This document shows, in pieces, positions 45,206 through 53,193 of a stretch of 53,939 nucleotides of DNA. The position numbers and the translations under genes are program-made. The DNA is taken from positions 1 to 53,939 of the forward strand of contig PHCU01000006.1 in the NCBI GenBank assembly GCA_002842345.1. The letters run 5' to 3'. This DNA comes from Betaproteobacteria bacterium HGW-Betaproteobacteria-12. GTDB lineage: Bacteria; Pseudomonadota; Gammaproteobacteria; Burkholderiales; Rhodocyclaceae. Numbering within the stretch: position 1 is the stretch's first letter; every line of letters begins with the position of its first letter. Under the pieces are notes generated by a model that saw only the letters and a program-made list of their open reading frames with translations, did no database searches and had not been told where the DNA came from.

Positions 45206-45832
45206 ATGAGTCGCGACATGAAGCCCCGCAAGAGTCAGCCGGCCCGCAAGAAATCCGGCGGCGGCACGCTGATCGGCATGTTCATCGGCCTCGTCCTCGG
45301 CGTTGCCATCGCCGCCGGCGTCGTCTGGTACCTGAACAGTTCGCCGCTGCCGTTCAATAAGCAGGTACAGGCCGACAACGGCCGTGCCGACCTGCCGCCG
45401 GTCGCCGCTGGCAAGGGCGAGCCGCTGGCGCTGCCGGGCAAGCCGGGCGACCCGGTGCCGGAGAAACGCTTCCAGTTCTACGACATCCTGCCCGGCAAGG
45501 CCGACGCCGTGCCCGATCCGGCCGGCCGGCCGGCCGAGGTCAAGAAGGAAGAAAAGAAAGAGGACAAGAAGGACGACAGCAAGAAGGACGAGGGCAAGGA
45601 AAGCAAGGGACCGCTGTTCCTCCAGGCCGGTTCCTTCAGCACGGCCCAGGACGCCGACAACCAGAAGGCCAAGCTGGCCTTCATGGGCATCGAGGCCGTC
45701 GTCCAGCAGGTGATGATCCAGGAGCGGACCTTGTACCGGGTGCGGATCGGCCCGTTCAGCAAGATCGATGAATTGAACAAAGTCCGGGCCGAGCTTGCCA
45801 AATCCGGCATCGAAGCCCAGCTTGCAAAATAA
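45206..45832 (+). CDS. SPOR-domain (FtsN-like) membrane protein
   Basis: A 208-residue inner-membrane protein. A basic cytoplasmic tail (MSRDMKPRKSQPARKKSGGG) is followed by one helix (IGMFIGLVLGVAIAAGVVWY), a periplasmic linker with a low-complexity charged block (residues ~110-135, KKEEKKEDKKDDSKKDEGKE), and a C-terminal SPOR domain (LFLQAGSFSTAQDADNQKAK to IGPFSKIDELNKVRAELA). SPOR domains bind denuded septal glycan, so a cell-division role like FtsN is likely. The position after argS is typical of betaproteobacteria. Confidence 0.88.
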   Translation: MSRDMKPRKSQPARKKSGGGTLIGMFIGLVLGVAIAAGVVWYLNSSPLPFNKQVQADNGRADLPPVAAGKGEPLALPGKPGDPVPEKRFQFYDILPGKADAVPDPAGRPAEVKKEEKKEDKKDDSKKDEGKESKGPLFLQAGSFSTAQDADNQKAKLAFMGIEAVVQQVMIQERTLYRVRIGPFSKIDELNKVRAELAKSGIEAQLAK

Positions 45833-45842
45833 GGAGTAGCGA

Positions 45843-46487
45843 ATGAGATTTGATCGTCGCGGTTTCGTCGGCACCCTCGTCGGGATCGGCGCGGCTTTTG
45901 CCCTGTCTACACCGACCCTGGCCCAGACGGCCGGCAAGGACTACACGCCGATTTCGCCGGTCCAGGCGACCGAGAACCCGGCCAAGGTCGAGGTCCTCGA
46001 GTTCTTCAGCTATGGCTGTCCGCACTGCGCTGAGTTGCATCCGGTGCTCTCCCCGTGGGTCGCCAAGCAGGCCCCCGACGTCGTCGTCAAGAAGGTGCCG
46101 ATCACCTTCGGCCGCGCCGCCTGGGCCAATATCGCCAAGCTCTATTACACGCTGGAAATCACCGGCGACCTGGCCCGCCTCGACGGCGCCGTCTTCCAGG
46201 CCATTCACGCCCAGCGCGTGAACCTGTTCGAGGAACGGGCCATCATGCAGTGGGTGGCGCAGAATGGCGTCGACCAGAAAAAATTCGCCGAGACCTTCAA
46301 TTCCTTCGGCGTCAACAGCAAGGTCCGTCGTGGCGACCAGATGGCGCAGGCCTACAAGATCCAGGGCGTGCCGGCCCTGGCTATCGATGGCAAGTACCTG
46401 GTCGGCGGGCAGAACTTCGACGAGATGCTGGGCAATGCCGACAAGCTCATCGGCAAGGCGCGGGGCGAGAAGTCCGGCAAGAAGTAA
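45843..46487 (+). CDS. dsbA: Thiol:disulfide interchange protein DsbA
   Basis: Periplasmic oxidase that introduces disulfides. The 214-residue protein has a signal peptide (RRGFVGTLVGIGAAFALSTP, cleaved near LAQ), the active site FFSYGCPHCAELHPVL and the cis-Pro loop KIQGVPALAIDGKYLVGG. The helical insertion between is of normal size. It follows the SPOR gene by 10 bases and abuts the SDR gene with no gap. No dsbB is in the window. Confidence 0.94.
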   Translation: MRFDRRGFVGTLVGIGAAFALSTPTLAQTAGKDYTPISPVQATENPAKVEVLEFFSYGCPHCAELHPVLSPWVAKQAPDVVVKKVPITFGRAAWANIAKLYYTLEITGDLARLDGAVFQAIHAQRVNLFEERAIMQWVAQNGVDQKKFAETFNSFGVNSKVRRGDQMAQAYKIQGVPALAIDGKYLVGGQNFDEMLGNADKLIGKARGEKSGKK

Positions 46488-47267
46488 TTGACGCTGAAAG
46501 TCTTCATCACGGGCGCCTCGTCGGGACTCGGCGAGGCGCTCGCCGTTTGCTACGCGGCAAAAAGTGCAAGGCTGGGCCTGGTGGCCCGGCGCGGCGAAAT
46601 ATTGGCGGCGCTGAACGAACGTCTCGGCGGGCAGCATGCCTGCTATGCGCTCGACGTCGCCGATGCGCCGGCGCTGCATGAGGCAGCGGCCGATTTCATC
46701 GCCCGCTTCGGCGCCCCGGACATCGTCATCGCCAATGCCGGCGTTTCGGCTGGCACGCTGACCGAGCACGAGGAAGACCTGGCGGTCTTTCGCCGCATCA
46801 TGGACGTCAATGTGTATGGCATGGCCGCCACCTTCGCGCCGTTCATCCCGGCCATGCAGGCGGCCGGCGGCGAGCGGCGGCTGGTCGGCATCGCCTCGGT
46901 TGCCGGCATCCGCGGCCTGCCGGGGGCGGAAGCCTATTCGGCCTCGAAGGCAGCAGCCATTGCCTATCTGGAAAGCCTGCGTCTGGAGATGCGGCCTTGC
47001 GGCATCAAGGTGGTGACCATCGCCCCGGGCTACATCGACACCCCGATGACCGAGATCAACCCCTATCGCATGCCCTTCCTGCTACCGGCTGATCAGGCGG
47101 CGGCCCGCTTCGCCGCGGCCATCGCCCGCGGCAGCAGCTACACGGTGATTCCGTGGCAAATGGGCATCGTCGCCAAGCTGCTGCGCCTGCTGCCCAACTG
47201 GCTGTACGACCGCCTGTTCACCGGCGCCCCGCGCAAGCCGCGCGGCCTCCTGGCCGAGCGTCCCTGA
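46488..47267 (+). CDS. SDR-family oxidoreductase, TTG start
   Basis: A 259-residue short-chain dehydrogenase. The nucleotide motif is VFITGASSGLGEALAV, with NAG in VIANAGVSAG, catalytic Ser in LVGIASVAGIRG and YxxxK in AYSASKAAAIAY. The start is TTG 46488, immediately after the dsbA stop, as no in-frame ATG precedes the dinucleotide motif. A C-terminal hydrophobic stretch (MGIVAKLLRLLPNWLYDRLF) may contact the membrane. Substrate unknown. Confidence 0.86.
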   Translation: MTLKVFITGASSGLGEALAVCYAAKSARLGLVARRGEILAALNERLGGQHACYALDVADAPALHEAAADFIARFGAPDIVIANAGVSAGTLTEHEEDLAVFRRIMDVNVYGMAATFAPFIPAMQAAGGERRLVGIASVAGIRGLPGAEAYSASKAAAIAYLESLRLEMRPCGIKVVTIAPGYIDTPMTEINPYRMPFLLPADQAAARFAAAIARGSSYTVIPWQMGIVAKLLRLLPNWLYDRLFTGAPRKPRGLLAERP

Positions 47268-47316
47268 CGGCACGGCCGGCGCCCCAAGCGCCGGCATTCG
47301 CCCTACCATAGGCGGC

Positions 47317-49104
47317 ATGAGTACCGTATCCGCCCCACGCCGTCCGCAGCGCGTCAAGGCCAAGTTCTTCGTGCCGTTTGCCATCGCCCTGCTGTTCATC
47401 CTGCTGGTTTTCGCCGTCGCCATCTACAGCGTCGAGCGGCGGGTGCGCGACCAGGACCTGGCCGAACGTTCAGCGGCAGTGGCCAAGCTGTTCGCCCAGA
47501 AGCTGGACAAGGACACCAACCTGATGCTCGCGGCGATGCGCGCGCTGATGACCAACCAGGCCATGGAAGGCGCCCTGCGCGCCGGTGACCGGCAGCAACT
47601 GGCGGCGCAGGCCGGGGATCTGTTCCAGCGCTTGCGCCGCGAGCACCGGATCACGCATTTCTACCTGACCTCGCCGGCGCTGATCAATATCCTCCGTCTG
47701 CACAGTCCGGACAAACATGGCGACCACATCGCGCGCGTCACGCTCGACCGGGCGCAGGCCCGGCAGTTGGCCGTGCACGGCCTGGAACTGGGTTCCATGG
47801 GCACGCTGACGCTGCGCCTGGTGATGCCCTGGCAAGGCGCCGGCGGGCTGGCCGGCTATGTCGAGATTGGCGAAGAGATCGAGCATCTGATCGACGAAAT
47901 CAGCCAGAGCCTGGCGGTCGACCTGGTCGTTCTGGTGGACAAGCACTACCTGCAGGAAGCGCAGTGGCAGCGCGGACAGACGCTGATGCAGCGGCAGGGC
48001 GACTGGGCGCGGTTCACCAGCCACGCCGCGCTGGCGCAAACCACCGCGGCGTTGCCGGCGGCACTCGACGAGCGCCGGCTGGCCGGGCTGCTGGCCGGTG
48101 GCACGACCGAGATCCGCGATGGCGAGCGGGCGCTGCATCTGGCGCTGGTGCCGCTCGACGACATTGCCGGCCGGCGCATCGGCCACCTGGTGGTGATGCG
48201 CGACATCAGCGCCCTGGCGTCTACGGTGCGCTGGTCGCTGCTGGCTGTGCTCGGGGTCAGTCTGCTTGCTGCCGCCGGCGTGCTCGGCGTGTTCTACCTG
48301 GCGCTTGAGCGGGTCGAGCGCGATTACCGTCGTCAGCACGACCTCGAGCACCAGTTGTTGCACCTCGACACCGAGCACCGGCGCATCCTGCAGATCGAGA
48401 AACTCTCGGCCCTCGGCACCATGGTCGGCGGCATCGCGCACCAGCTCAACAATCCGCTGGTCGGCGTCGTCAATCTGGCGCAGCTGGCCGAACGCGAGGC
48501 CGACGTGCCGGTCCGCGTGCGCGAACTGCTCGGCGAAATCCGCAGCGCCGGCGCCGACTGCCGGGCGTTCGTCAAGCGCATGCTGGTCTTTTCCAAGGTC
48601 TCGTCGTTCGAGGGCAAGCCGACGGAGATGGCGGCGCTGATCGAGGAGACGGTGCTGCTGTTCCGCCAGGCGGAAAGCCGGCATCTGCCGGTGACCATCG
48701 ACCTTGAGGAGGTGGCGGCGGTGATCACGGTCGATCCGGTGCTGATCCGCCACGCCCTGTTCAACCTGCTGCTCAATGCCGCGCAGGCGACCGACGGCGA
48801 TGGCGAAATCCGCATCACGCTGCGCCGCGAGGACGATCCGGAGCGCGGGCTGCCCGGCTGGACGCTGGCCGTGACCGACCACGGGCGCGGCATGGCGCCG
48901 GCCGTGCTGGAGAAGGTATTCGTGCCCTTCTTCACGACGCGCAGCGATGGCACCGGGCTTGGCCTGCCGGTGGTCCAGCATGTCGTGCTGCTGCACAATG
49001 GCCAGATCACGGCGCACAGCGAGCCGGGCCGTGGCACCAGAATTGCTATCTGGCTACCGGGGACCTTGCCCGCCACGCCGTCAACGGAGCGCGAAAACGC
49101 CTGA
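47317..49104 (+). CDS. Cache-domain membrane histidine kinase
   Basis: A 595-residue sensor kinase. Two membrane helices (about 18-38 and 305-328) flank a periplasmic double-Cache-type domain (EHRITHFYLTSPALINILRL, GSMGTLTLRLVMPW, YVEIGEEIEHL). The kinase core has phospho-His in ALGTMVGGIAHQLNNPLVGV, with Q after His where many kinases have E, then N-box LNLLLNAAQ-type (FNLLLNAAQATDGDGEIR), DHGRGM and DGTGLGLPVVQHVV. The response-regulator gene starts one base after its stop, so the two form a cognate pair. The ligand is not known. Confidence 0.9.
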   Translation: MSTVSAPRRPQRVKAKFFVPFAIALLFILLVFAVAIYSVERRVRDQDLAERSAAVAKLFAQKLDKDTNLMLAAMRALMTNQAMEGALRAGDRQQLAAQAGDLFQRLRREHRITHFYLTSPALINILRLHSPDKHGDHIARVTLDRAQARQLAVHGLELGSMGTLTLRLVMPWQGAGGLAGYVEIGEEIEHLIDEISQSLAVDLVVLVDKHYLQEAQWQRGQTLMQRQGDWARFTSHAALAQTTAALPAALDERRLAGLLAGGTTEIRDGERALHLALVPLDDIAGRRIGHLVVMRDISALASTVRWSLLAVLGVSLLAAAGVLGVFYLALERVERDYRRQHDLEHQLLHLDTEHRRILQIEKLSALGTMVGGIAHQLNNPLVGVVNLAQLAEREADVPVRVRELLGEIRSAGADCRAFVKRMLVFSKVSSFEGKPTEMAALIEETVLLFRQAESRHLPVTIDLEEVAAVITVDPVLIRHALFNLLLNAAQATDGDGEIRITLRREDDPERGLPGWTLAVTDHGRGMAPAVLEKVFVPFFTTRSDGTGLGLPVVQHVVLLHNGQITAHSEPGRGTRIAIWLPGTLPATPSTERENA

Positions 49105-49105
49105 C

Positions 49106-50482
49106 ATGCCACCGAAAATCCTGGTCGTCGATGATGACCGCCACACCCGCGTACTGTTCGAGCGCCTGCTCGCCAAGTCGGCGCAGGTCACGCTCGCGCT
49201 GAGCGGGGCCGAGGCGCGGCAGTGCTTCGCCGCCGACGACTTCAACCTGGTGCTGATGGATCAGCGCTTGCCCGACGCCAACGGCATCGAACTGCTGCGC
49301 GAGTTCCGCGCCCGCCGGCCGCATCTGGTCAGCATCCTGATGACCGGCTTCGCCGATGTCCGCGATGCCGTGGCGGCAGTGCGCGAAGGGCTGTTCGACT
49401 ACCAGACCAAGCCGTTCGACGATCTCGAGGCGATCGAGGCAGTGATCGGCAAGGCGCTCGAACTCGATCGCGCCTATCGCGAGATCGACGGCCTGCGCCA
49501 GCGCCTGGCCAGCGAGCCGGATCTGCCGCTGGTGGTCGGTCAATCGCCGGCCATGGAGCGGGCGCTGGCCCAGATCCGTCAGGTCGCCGGCCTCGATACC
49601 ACCGTCCTGCTCGAAGGCGAGAGCGGCACCGGCAAGGATCTGGCGGCTCACTTGCTGCACGCCTCCAGTCCGCGTGCGGCCAAACCTTTCCTCGAAGTGA
49701 ATTGCGGCGGCCTGCCCGAGACGCTGCTCGAAAGCCTGCTCTTCGGCTACGAAAAAGGCGCCTTCACCGGCGCCGGCCAGGCGACCGCTGGCTATATCGA
49801 AAAGGCCCACGGCGGCGACCTGTTCCTCGACGAAATTGCCGACATGAGCCCCAAGCTGCAGAGCAGCCTGTTGCGCGTCCTGCAGGATCACAGCTACACG
49901 CGCATCGGCAGCACCCAGCCGCGCACCGCCGACTTCCGCCTGATTTGCGCGACCAACCGGCCGCTGCTCGGCGAAGTCAAGGCCGGGCGTTTCCGCGAGG
50001 ATCTCTATTACCGGATCGCCGTCGTCGCCGTGCGCATTCCGCCGCTGCGCGAACGCGCCGGCGACGTCGTGCCGCTGGCGACCCATTTCCTCGACCACTA
50101 CAACGCCCGTTTCGCCAAGACCTGCGGGCCGTTCACGCCGGCCGCCATGCGTGCGTTGGAGAGCTGTCCATGGGAAGGCAATGTCCGCCAGTTGCAACAC
50201 TGCATCGAGCGCGCCGTTGCCCTGCATGCCGGCGGGCCGCTCGATTGCCTGCACCTCTTTCCCGATGGCCAGGCGGCGAGCGGGCGCTGTGCAGGTGAGG
50301 TCGCCGAAGCCGAGTTCATTTGCGGCTATCAAGAGGCGCGCGCCGAATTCGAGCGTGACTACCTGCGCCGCCTGCTCACCCAGGCGGGCGGCAACGTTTC
50401 CGAAGCCGCCCGCCTGAGCGGCATCCCCCGGCAGAACTTTTACGTGCGCATGAAGCGTTGGCGGGCTGTCACCGAAAAGTGA
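49106..50482 (+). CDS. Sigma-54-dependent response regulator (NtrC type)
   Basis: Transcriptional activator, 458 residues from ATG 49106. The receiver domain has VVDDDRHTR and acceptor Asp in LVLMDQRLPD. The AAA+ domain has Walker A GESGTGKD, the sigma-54 contact loop GAFTGA, and DLFLDEIADMSPKLQSSLLR. A FIS-type helix-turn-helix ends the protein (AGGNVSEAARLSGIPRQNFY VRMKRW). It is partnered with the kinase just upstream. The likely target is the haem lipoprotein gene downstream, which has a -24/-12 promoter and two palindromes, the first of which overlaps the end of this gene. Confidence 0.93.
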   Translation: MPPKILVVDDDRHTRVLFERLLAKSAQVTLALSGAEARQCFAADDFNLVLMDQRLPDANGIELLREFRARRPHLVSILMTGFADVRDAVAAVREGLFDYQTKPFDDLEAIEAVIGKALELDRAYREIDGLRQRLASEPDLPLVVGQSPAMERALAQIRQVAGLDTTVLLEGESGTGKDLAAHLLHASSPRAAKPFLEVNCGGLPETLLESLLFGYEKGAFTGAGQATAGYIEKAHGGDLFLDEIADMSPKLQSSLLRVLQDHSYTRIGSTQPRTADFRLICATNRPLLGEVKAGRFREDLYYRIAVVAVRIPPLRERAGDVVPLATHFLDHYNARFAKTCGPFTPAAMRALESCPWEGNVRQLQHCIERAVALHAGGPLDCLHLFPDGQAASGRCAGEVAEAEFICGYQEARAEFERDYLRRLLTQAGGNVSEAARLSGIPRQNFYVRMKRWRAVTEK

Positions 50483-50505
50483 CACCTGTCATCAGGCGGT
50501 GACAG
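50467..50505 (+). promoter_or_regulatory. Tandem palindromes, candidate activator-binding sites (UAS)
   Basis: Two inverted repeats lie head to tail: TGTCAC-N6-GTGACA (50467-50484) and CTGTCA-N8-TGACAG (50486-50505). Their centres are 20 bases apart, about two helical turns, so both face the same side. They lie about 95-120 bases upstream of the expected transcript start, the usual position for an NtrC-type enhancer. The first overlaps the response-regulator stop codon. Confidence 0.8.
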
Positions 50506-50566
50506 CTCGAATGGCCCCGCCCCCGTTTTTTCCGTGAATTTCCGCGCGAATGGCGCTTTACCGCTA

Positions 50567-50582
50567 TGGCATGGCCTTTGCA
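50567..50582 (+). promoter_or_regulatory. Sigma-54 promoter (-24/-12)
   Basis: TGGCATGGCCTTTGCA matches the -24/-12 consensus TGGCAC-N5-TTGCA closely, with exactly 10 bases between the invariant GG and GC and a single mismatch in the -24 element. Transcription should begin near 50593. The start region also holds a 7-bp inverted repeat GCAGGTT/AACCTGC (50580-50606). The gene ATG is at 50621 with AAGGA before it. Confidence 0.88.
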
Positions 50583-50620
50583 GGTTACCTCCCGTTATAA
50601 ACCTGCGAGAGGTGAAGGAA

Positions 50621-51940
50621 ATGCAAAGCAAAACCCTGTTTATCGGCGCTTCGTTGCTGGCCGCTGCCGGCTGTGCCACCGTGGCCACAGGCCCGCAGGC
50701 GATCGACTGGACCAAGGTGCCGGCGACCCGGGTGGCAATGTTCTATCCCGGCCAATCCTCCTATCAGTGGCTGCGCAGTGCCGGGCACAAGGGGGCGGCC
50801 AAGGAAACGCAGCGCGGCGACGCCTGCACCTCCTGCCACGACGACAGCGAGGAAGAGCAAACCCAGGGCGGCAAGATTATCAGCGGCAAGCATCCGCTCG
50901 AGCCGCAGGCGGCGGCCGTCAAGGGCAAGGCCGGTCATATCGAAGTCAAGGTGCAGGCCGCCTACGACGCCAAGAACGCCTACCTGCGCTTCGAATGGAA
51001 AACCGCGCAAAAGCATCCAGGCAACGACTATCCGGGCTATCGCTTCGATGGCAAGGAGTGGAAGCCCTACGGCCACATGCGTCTGACGCCGAACGTGCTG
51101 GCCGGCAAGACGCCGGCGATCTACGAAAACCGCATGTCGATCATGCTCGACGACGGCAAGGTGCCGGGCTTCGCCAACCAGGGCTGCTGGCAAACCTGCC
51201 ACGACAGCGAGCGCGACATGCCGAAAGCGCCGACCAAAGATGAAGTGGCGGCCAACCCGCTGCTCGGCGGCGTGCTGAAGAAGTCCGACGTGCGCAAGTA
51301 CCTGCCGGCCAGCCGCAATGACGCCAATGACTGGCGCAGCGGCAAGTCGGTCGAGGAAATCGCCCGCCTCAAGGCCGATGGTCAGTTCCTCGAACTGATG
51401 CAGTGGCGCGCTCACCGCACTGACAAGATCGGCGCCGCCGATGATGGCTATGTGCTCGAGTATCGCAACTTCGACCAGGGCGTGAATCCCTTCACCTCGA
51501 ATCTGGACGGCAAGACGAAACAGCCGAAGTTCATGTTCGATGCCGCCAAGTTCGGCAGCAAGGCGATGGTCGCCGGCGACTACGGCAAGAAGGAGATGGT
51601 CCTGGTCAAGGGCATGAATGCCGTGCCCTTCGATCCGAACGCCGGCTGGAAGGAAGGCGACATCCTGCCGCAGTACGTCCTCAGTGCCGAAGACAGCAAA
51701 GGTTCGGCGGCCGACAACAAGGCCATCGGCAGCTGGAAGGATGGCGTGCAGACGGTCGTCTTCATCCGTCCGCTCGGTCTGGCCAACGCCGACGACAAGG
51801 CGCTCAAGGCCGGGGGCGTCTATCACGTCGGCTTTGCCGTCCATGATGACAACATGACCGGGCGCGGCCACTACGTGTCCTATGTCAGGACCCTCGGCCT
51901 CGGGGCCAAGGCCGACATCCAGGCGGTCAAGCTGGACTGA
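50621..51940 (+). CDS. Ethylbenzene-dehydrogenase-type haem-binding lipoprotein with c-type haem site
   Basis: A 439-residue envelope haem protein. The N-terminus fits a lipoprotein signal, with lipobox AAAGC and Cys18. A c-type haem motif CTSCH is at residues 69-73, and the family motif GCWQTCH (C189, C193, H194; CX3CH) precedes ERDMPKAP. The rest resembles the ethylbenzene dehydrogenase gamma-subunit/cytochrome haem domain (ENRMSIMLDDGKVPGFANQG, LELMQWRAHRTDKIGAADDG, VYHVGFAVHDDNMTGRGHYV SYVRT). Role in electron transfer is inferred. No catalytic molybdoenzyme gene is adjacent. It stands alone behind its own sigma-54 promoter. Confidence 0.82.
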   Translation: MQSKTLFIGASLLAAAGCATVATGPQAIDWTKVPATRVAMFYPGQSSYQWLRSAGHKGAAKETQRGDACTSCHDDSEEEQTQGGKIISGKHPLEPQAAAVKGKAGHIEVKVQAAYDAKNAYLRFEWKTAQKHPGNDYPGYRFDGKEWKPYGHMRLTPNVLAGKTPAIYENRMSIMLDDGKVPGFANQGCWQTCHDSERDMPKAPTKDEVAANPLLGGVLKKSDVRKYLPASRNDANDWRSGKSVEEIARLKADGQFLELMQWRAHRTDKIGAADDGYVLEYRNFDQGVNPFTSNLDGKTKQPKFMFDAAKFGSKAMVAGDYGKKEMVLVKGMNAVPFDPNAGWKEGDILPQYVLSAEDSKGSAADNKAIGSWKDGVQTVVFIRPLGLANADDKALKAGGVYHVGFAVHDDNMTGRGHYVSYVRTLGLGAKADIQAVKLD

Positions 51941-51967
51941 GCCGGCCCGTCGCGAGCGGCCAAACGG

Positions 51968-51983
51968 TGACGCGATAGCGTCA
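51968..51983 (+). terminator. Small hairpin after the haem lipoprotein gene
   Basis: TGACGC-GATA-GCGTCA lies 27 bases after the stop codon, within a longer imperfect stem. No T-tract follows, so terminator function is only suggested by position. Confidence 0.35.
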
Positions 51984-52037
51984 GTGGCGGCCGTTCCGCG
52001 CGCTCGCCGGCGGCGCTGCTGCCGGCCTTGTCCGGCA

Positions 52038-52073
52038 TCGTGCCGGCCGATTTTGGAAAATCGGCCGGCACGA
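52038..52073. repeat. Perfect 17-bp inverted repeat, possible bidirectional terminator
   Basis: TCGTGCCGGCCGATTTT (52038-52054) and its exact complement (52057-52073) flank two bases. The stem ends in four A-T pairs at the loop, giving TTTT on one strand and AAAA on the other. It lies between the haem gene and the thiS promoter. No gene lies in 51941-52113. Confidence 0.6.
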
Positions 52074-52098
52074 GCGCGTTAAAGAAGCGGTAGCTTGG

Positions 52099-52104
52099 TA
52101 AAAT
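52099..52104 (+). promoter_or_regulatory. Candidate extended -10 box of thiS
   Basis: TGG-TAAAAT forms an extended -10 element ending 9 bases before the thiS ATG at 52114, so the mRNA would have almost no leader. No TPP riboswitch motif is present here. Confidence 0.4.
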
Positions 52105-52113
52105 CGCCCGATC

Positions 52114-52314
52114 ATGGAACTCACGATCAACGGCGCTGCCCGCCAGTTTCCCGAACCGCTGACCGTCGCCGGCCTGATCGAGCAGTTCGGCTATGCCGGC
52201 AAGCGCATCGCCATCGAACGCAACGGCGAAATCGTCCCGAAAAGTCAGCATGCGACCACGCAGCTCGCCGCCGGCGACCGCCTCGAAATCGTCGTCGCCG
52301 TCGGCGGGGGCTAG
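52114..52314 (+). CDS. thiS: Sulfur carrier protein ThiS
   Basis: A 66-residue ubiquitin-fold protein that carries sulfur as a C-terminal thiocarboxylate for thiazole synthesis. It ends in the required Gly-Gly (VVAVGGG) and opens MELTINGAARQFPEPLTVAG. The conserved Arg-Asn segment IAIERNGEIVP and the LAAGDRLEIV strand are present. thiG follows after a 96-base gap filled by heptamer repeats. ThiF and ThiO are not in the window. Confidence 0.93.
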   Translation: MELTINGAARQFPEPLTVAGLIEQFGYAGKRIAIERNGEIVPKSQHATTQLAAGDRLEIVVAVGGG

Positions 52315-52342
52315 GATTCGGGATCGAGTTGTCAGGATCGAG
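52315..52342 (+). repeat. Degenerate heptamer tandem repeat, block A
   Basis: Four consecutive 7-base units directly after the thiS stop: GATTCGG, GATCGAG, TTGTCAG, GATCGAG. The period is exactly 7 and two units are identical. Part of the 96-base thiS-thiG spacer. Confidence 0.6.
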
Positions 52343-52375
52343 TAAAGTCCTCCCACCATCCGCACGCCGCGCTCA

Positions 52376-52410
52376 CTAACAGCTAATAGCTAACATCTAG
52401 GCAACTAAAA
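52376..52410 (+). repeat. Degenerate heptamer tandem repeat, block B, abutting thiG
   Basis: Units CTAACAG, CTAATAG, CTAACAT, CTAGGCA, ACTAAAA run without gaps up to the base before the thiG ATG. The first three share CTAAYA. No purine-rich ribosome site remains before thiG. The stretch is much richer in A/T than its surroundings. Confidence 0.7.
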
Positions 52411-53193
52411 ATGCACCAGCTCACCATTGCCGGTAAGAAATATTGCTCCCGCCTGCTGGTCGGTACCGGCAAGTACAAGGATTTCGCCGAAACGCGCACG
52501 GCGATCGACGCTTCCGGCGCCGAAATTGTCACCGTCGCCATCCGCCGCACCAACATCGGCCAGGATGCCAGCCAGCCGAACCTGCTCGACGCCATTCCGC
52601 CATCGCGCTTCACCATCCTGCCCAATACCGCCGGCTGCTACAGCGCCGACGATGCGGTGCGCACGCTGCGCCTGGCGCGCGAACTGCTCGACGGCCATCC
52701 GCTGTGCAAGCTCGAAGTCCTCGGCGATCCGAGCAGCCTGTTCCCGAACATGCCGGAAACCCTGAAGGCCGCCGAAACGCTGGTCAAGGAAGGCTTCCAA
52801 GTGATGGTGTACTGCTCGGACGACCCGATCCAGGCGAAGATGCTGGAAGACATCGGCTGCGTCGCGGTGATGCCGCTGGCCTCGTTGATCGGGTCCGGCA
52901 TGGGCATCCTGAATCCGTGGAACCTGCGCCTGATCATCGACAACGCCAAGGTGCCGGTGATTGTGGACGCCGGCGTCGGCACCGCCTCGGACGCCACCAT
53001 CGCCATGGAACTGGGTTGCGACGGCGTGCTGATGAACACCGCCATCGCCCATGCCGAGGATCCGGTGCTGATGGCCAGCGCCATGAAGAAGGGGGTCGAG
53101 GCCGGGCGCGAAGCTTTCCTCGCCGGGCGCATGCCGCGCAAACTGTATTCGGCCGATCCGTCGTCGCCGACTGCCGGGCTGATCGGCTCATGA
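52411..53193 (+). CDS. thiG: Thiazole synthase ThiG
   Basis: Forms the thiazole phosphate of thiamine from DXP, ThiS-thiocarboxylate and a glycine imine. The 260-residue TIM-barrel protein has [20 protein letters not shown] (Lys for the DXP Schiff base is in KLEVLGD at about residue 100), [37 protein letters not shown] and [20 protein letters not shown]. Length is standard. Its start region consists of heptamer repeats rather than a normal leader. The trmB ATG overlaps its stop (ATGA). Confidence 0.95.
   Translation: MHQLTIAGKKYCSRLLVGTGKYKDFAETRTAIDASGAEIVTVAIRRTNIGQDASQPNLLDAIPPSRFTILPNTAGCYSADDAVRTLRLARELLDGHPLCKLEVLGDPSSLFPNMPETLKAAETLVKEGFQVMVYCSDDPIQAKMLEDIGCVAVMPLASLIGSGMGILNPWNLRLIIDNAKVPVIVDAGVGTASDATIAMELGCDGVLMNTAIAHAEDPVLMASAMKKGVEAGREAFLAGRMPRKLYSADPSSPTAGLIGS

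Noticed and set aside
45535-45605. A purine-rich, lysine/glutamate-coding stretch as a possible separate element
   Set aside because: It is in frame and forms the charged periplasmic linker of the SPOR protein, common in this family.
43451-45937. An 828-codon minus-strand open frame opposite argS and the SPOR gene
   Set aside because: Shadow of argS and its neighbour; the plus-strand products carry all the recognisable motifs.
51941-52113. TPP riboswitch upstream of thiS/thiG
   Set aside because: The conserved CTGAGA and ACCTGATCTGG-type blocks are absent; the region holds only hairpins and a -10-like box.
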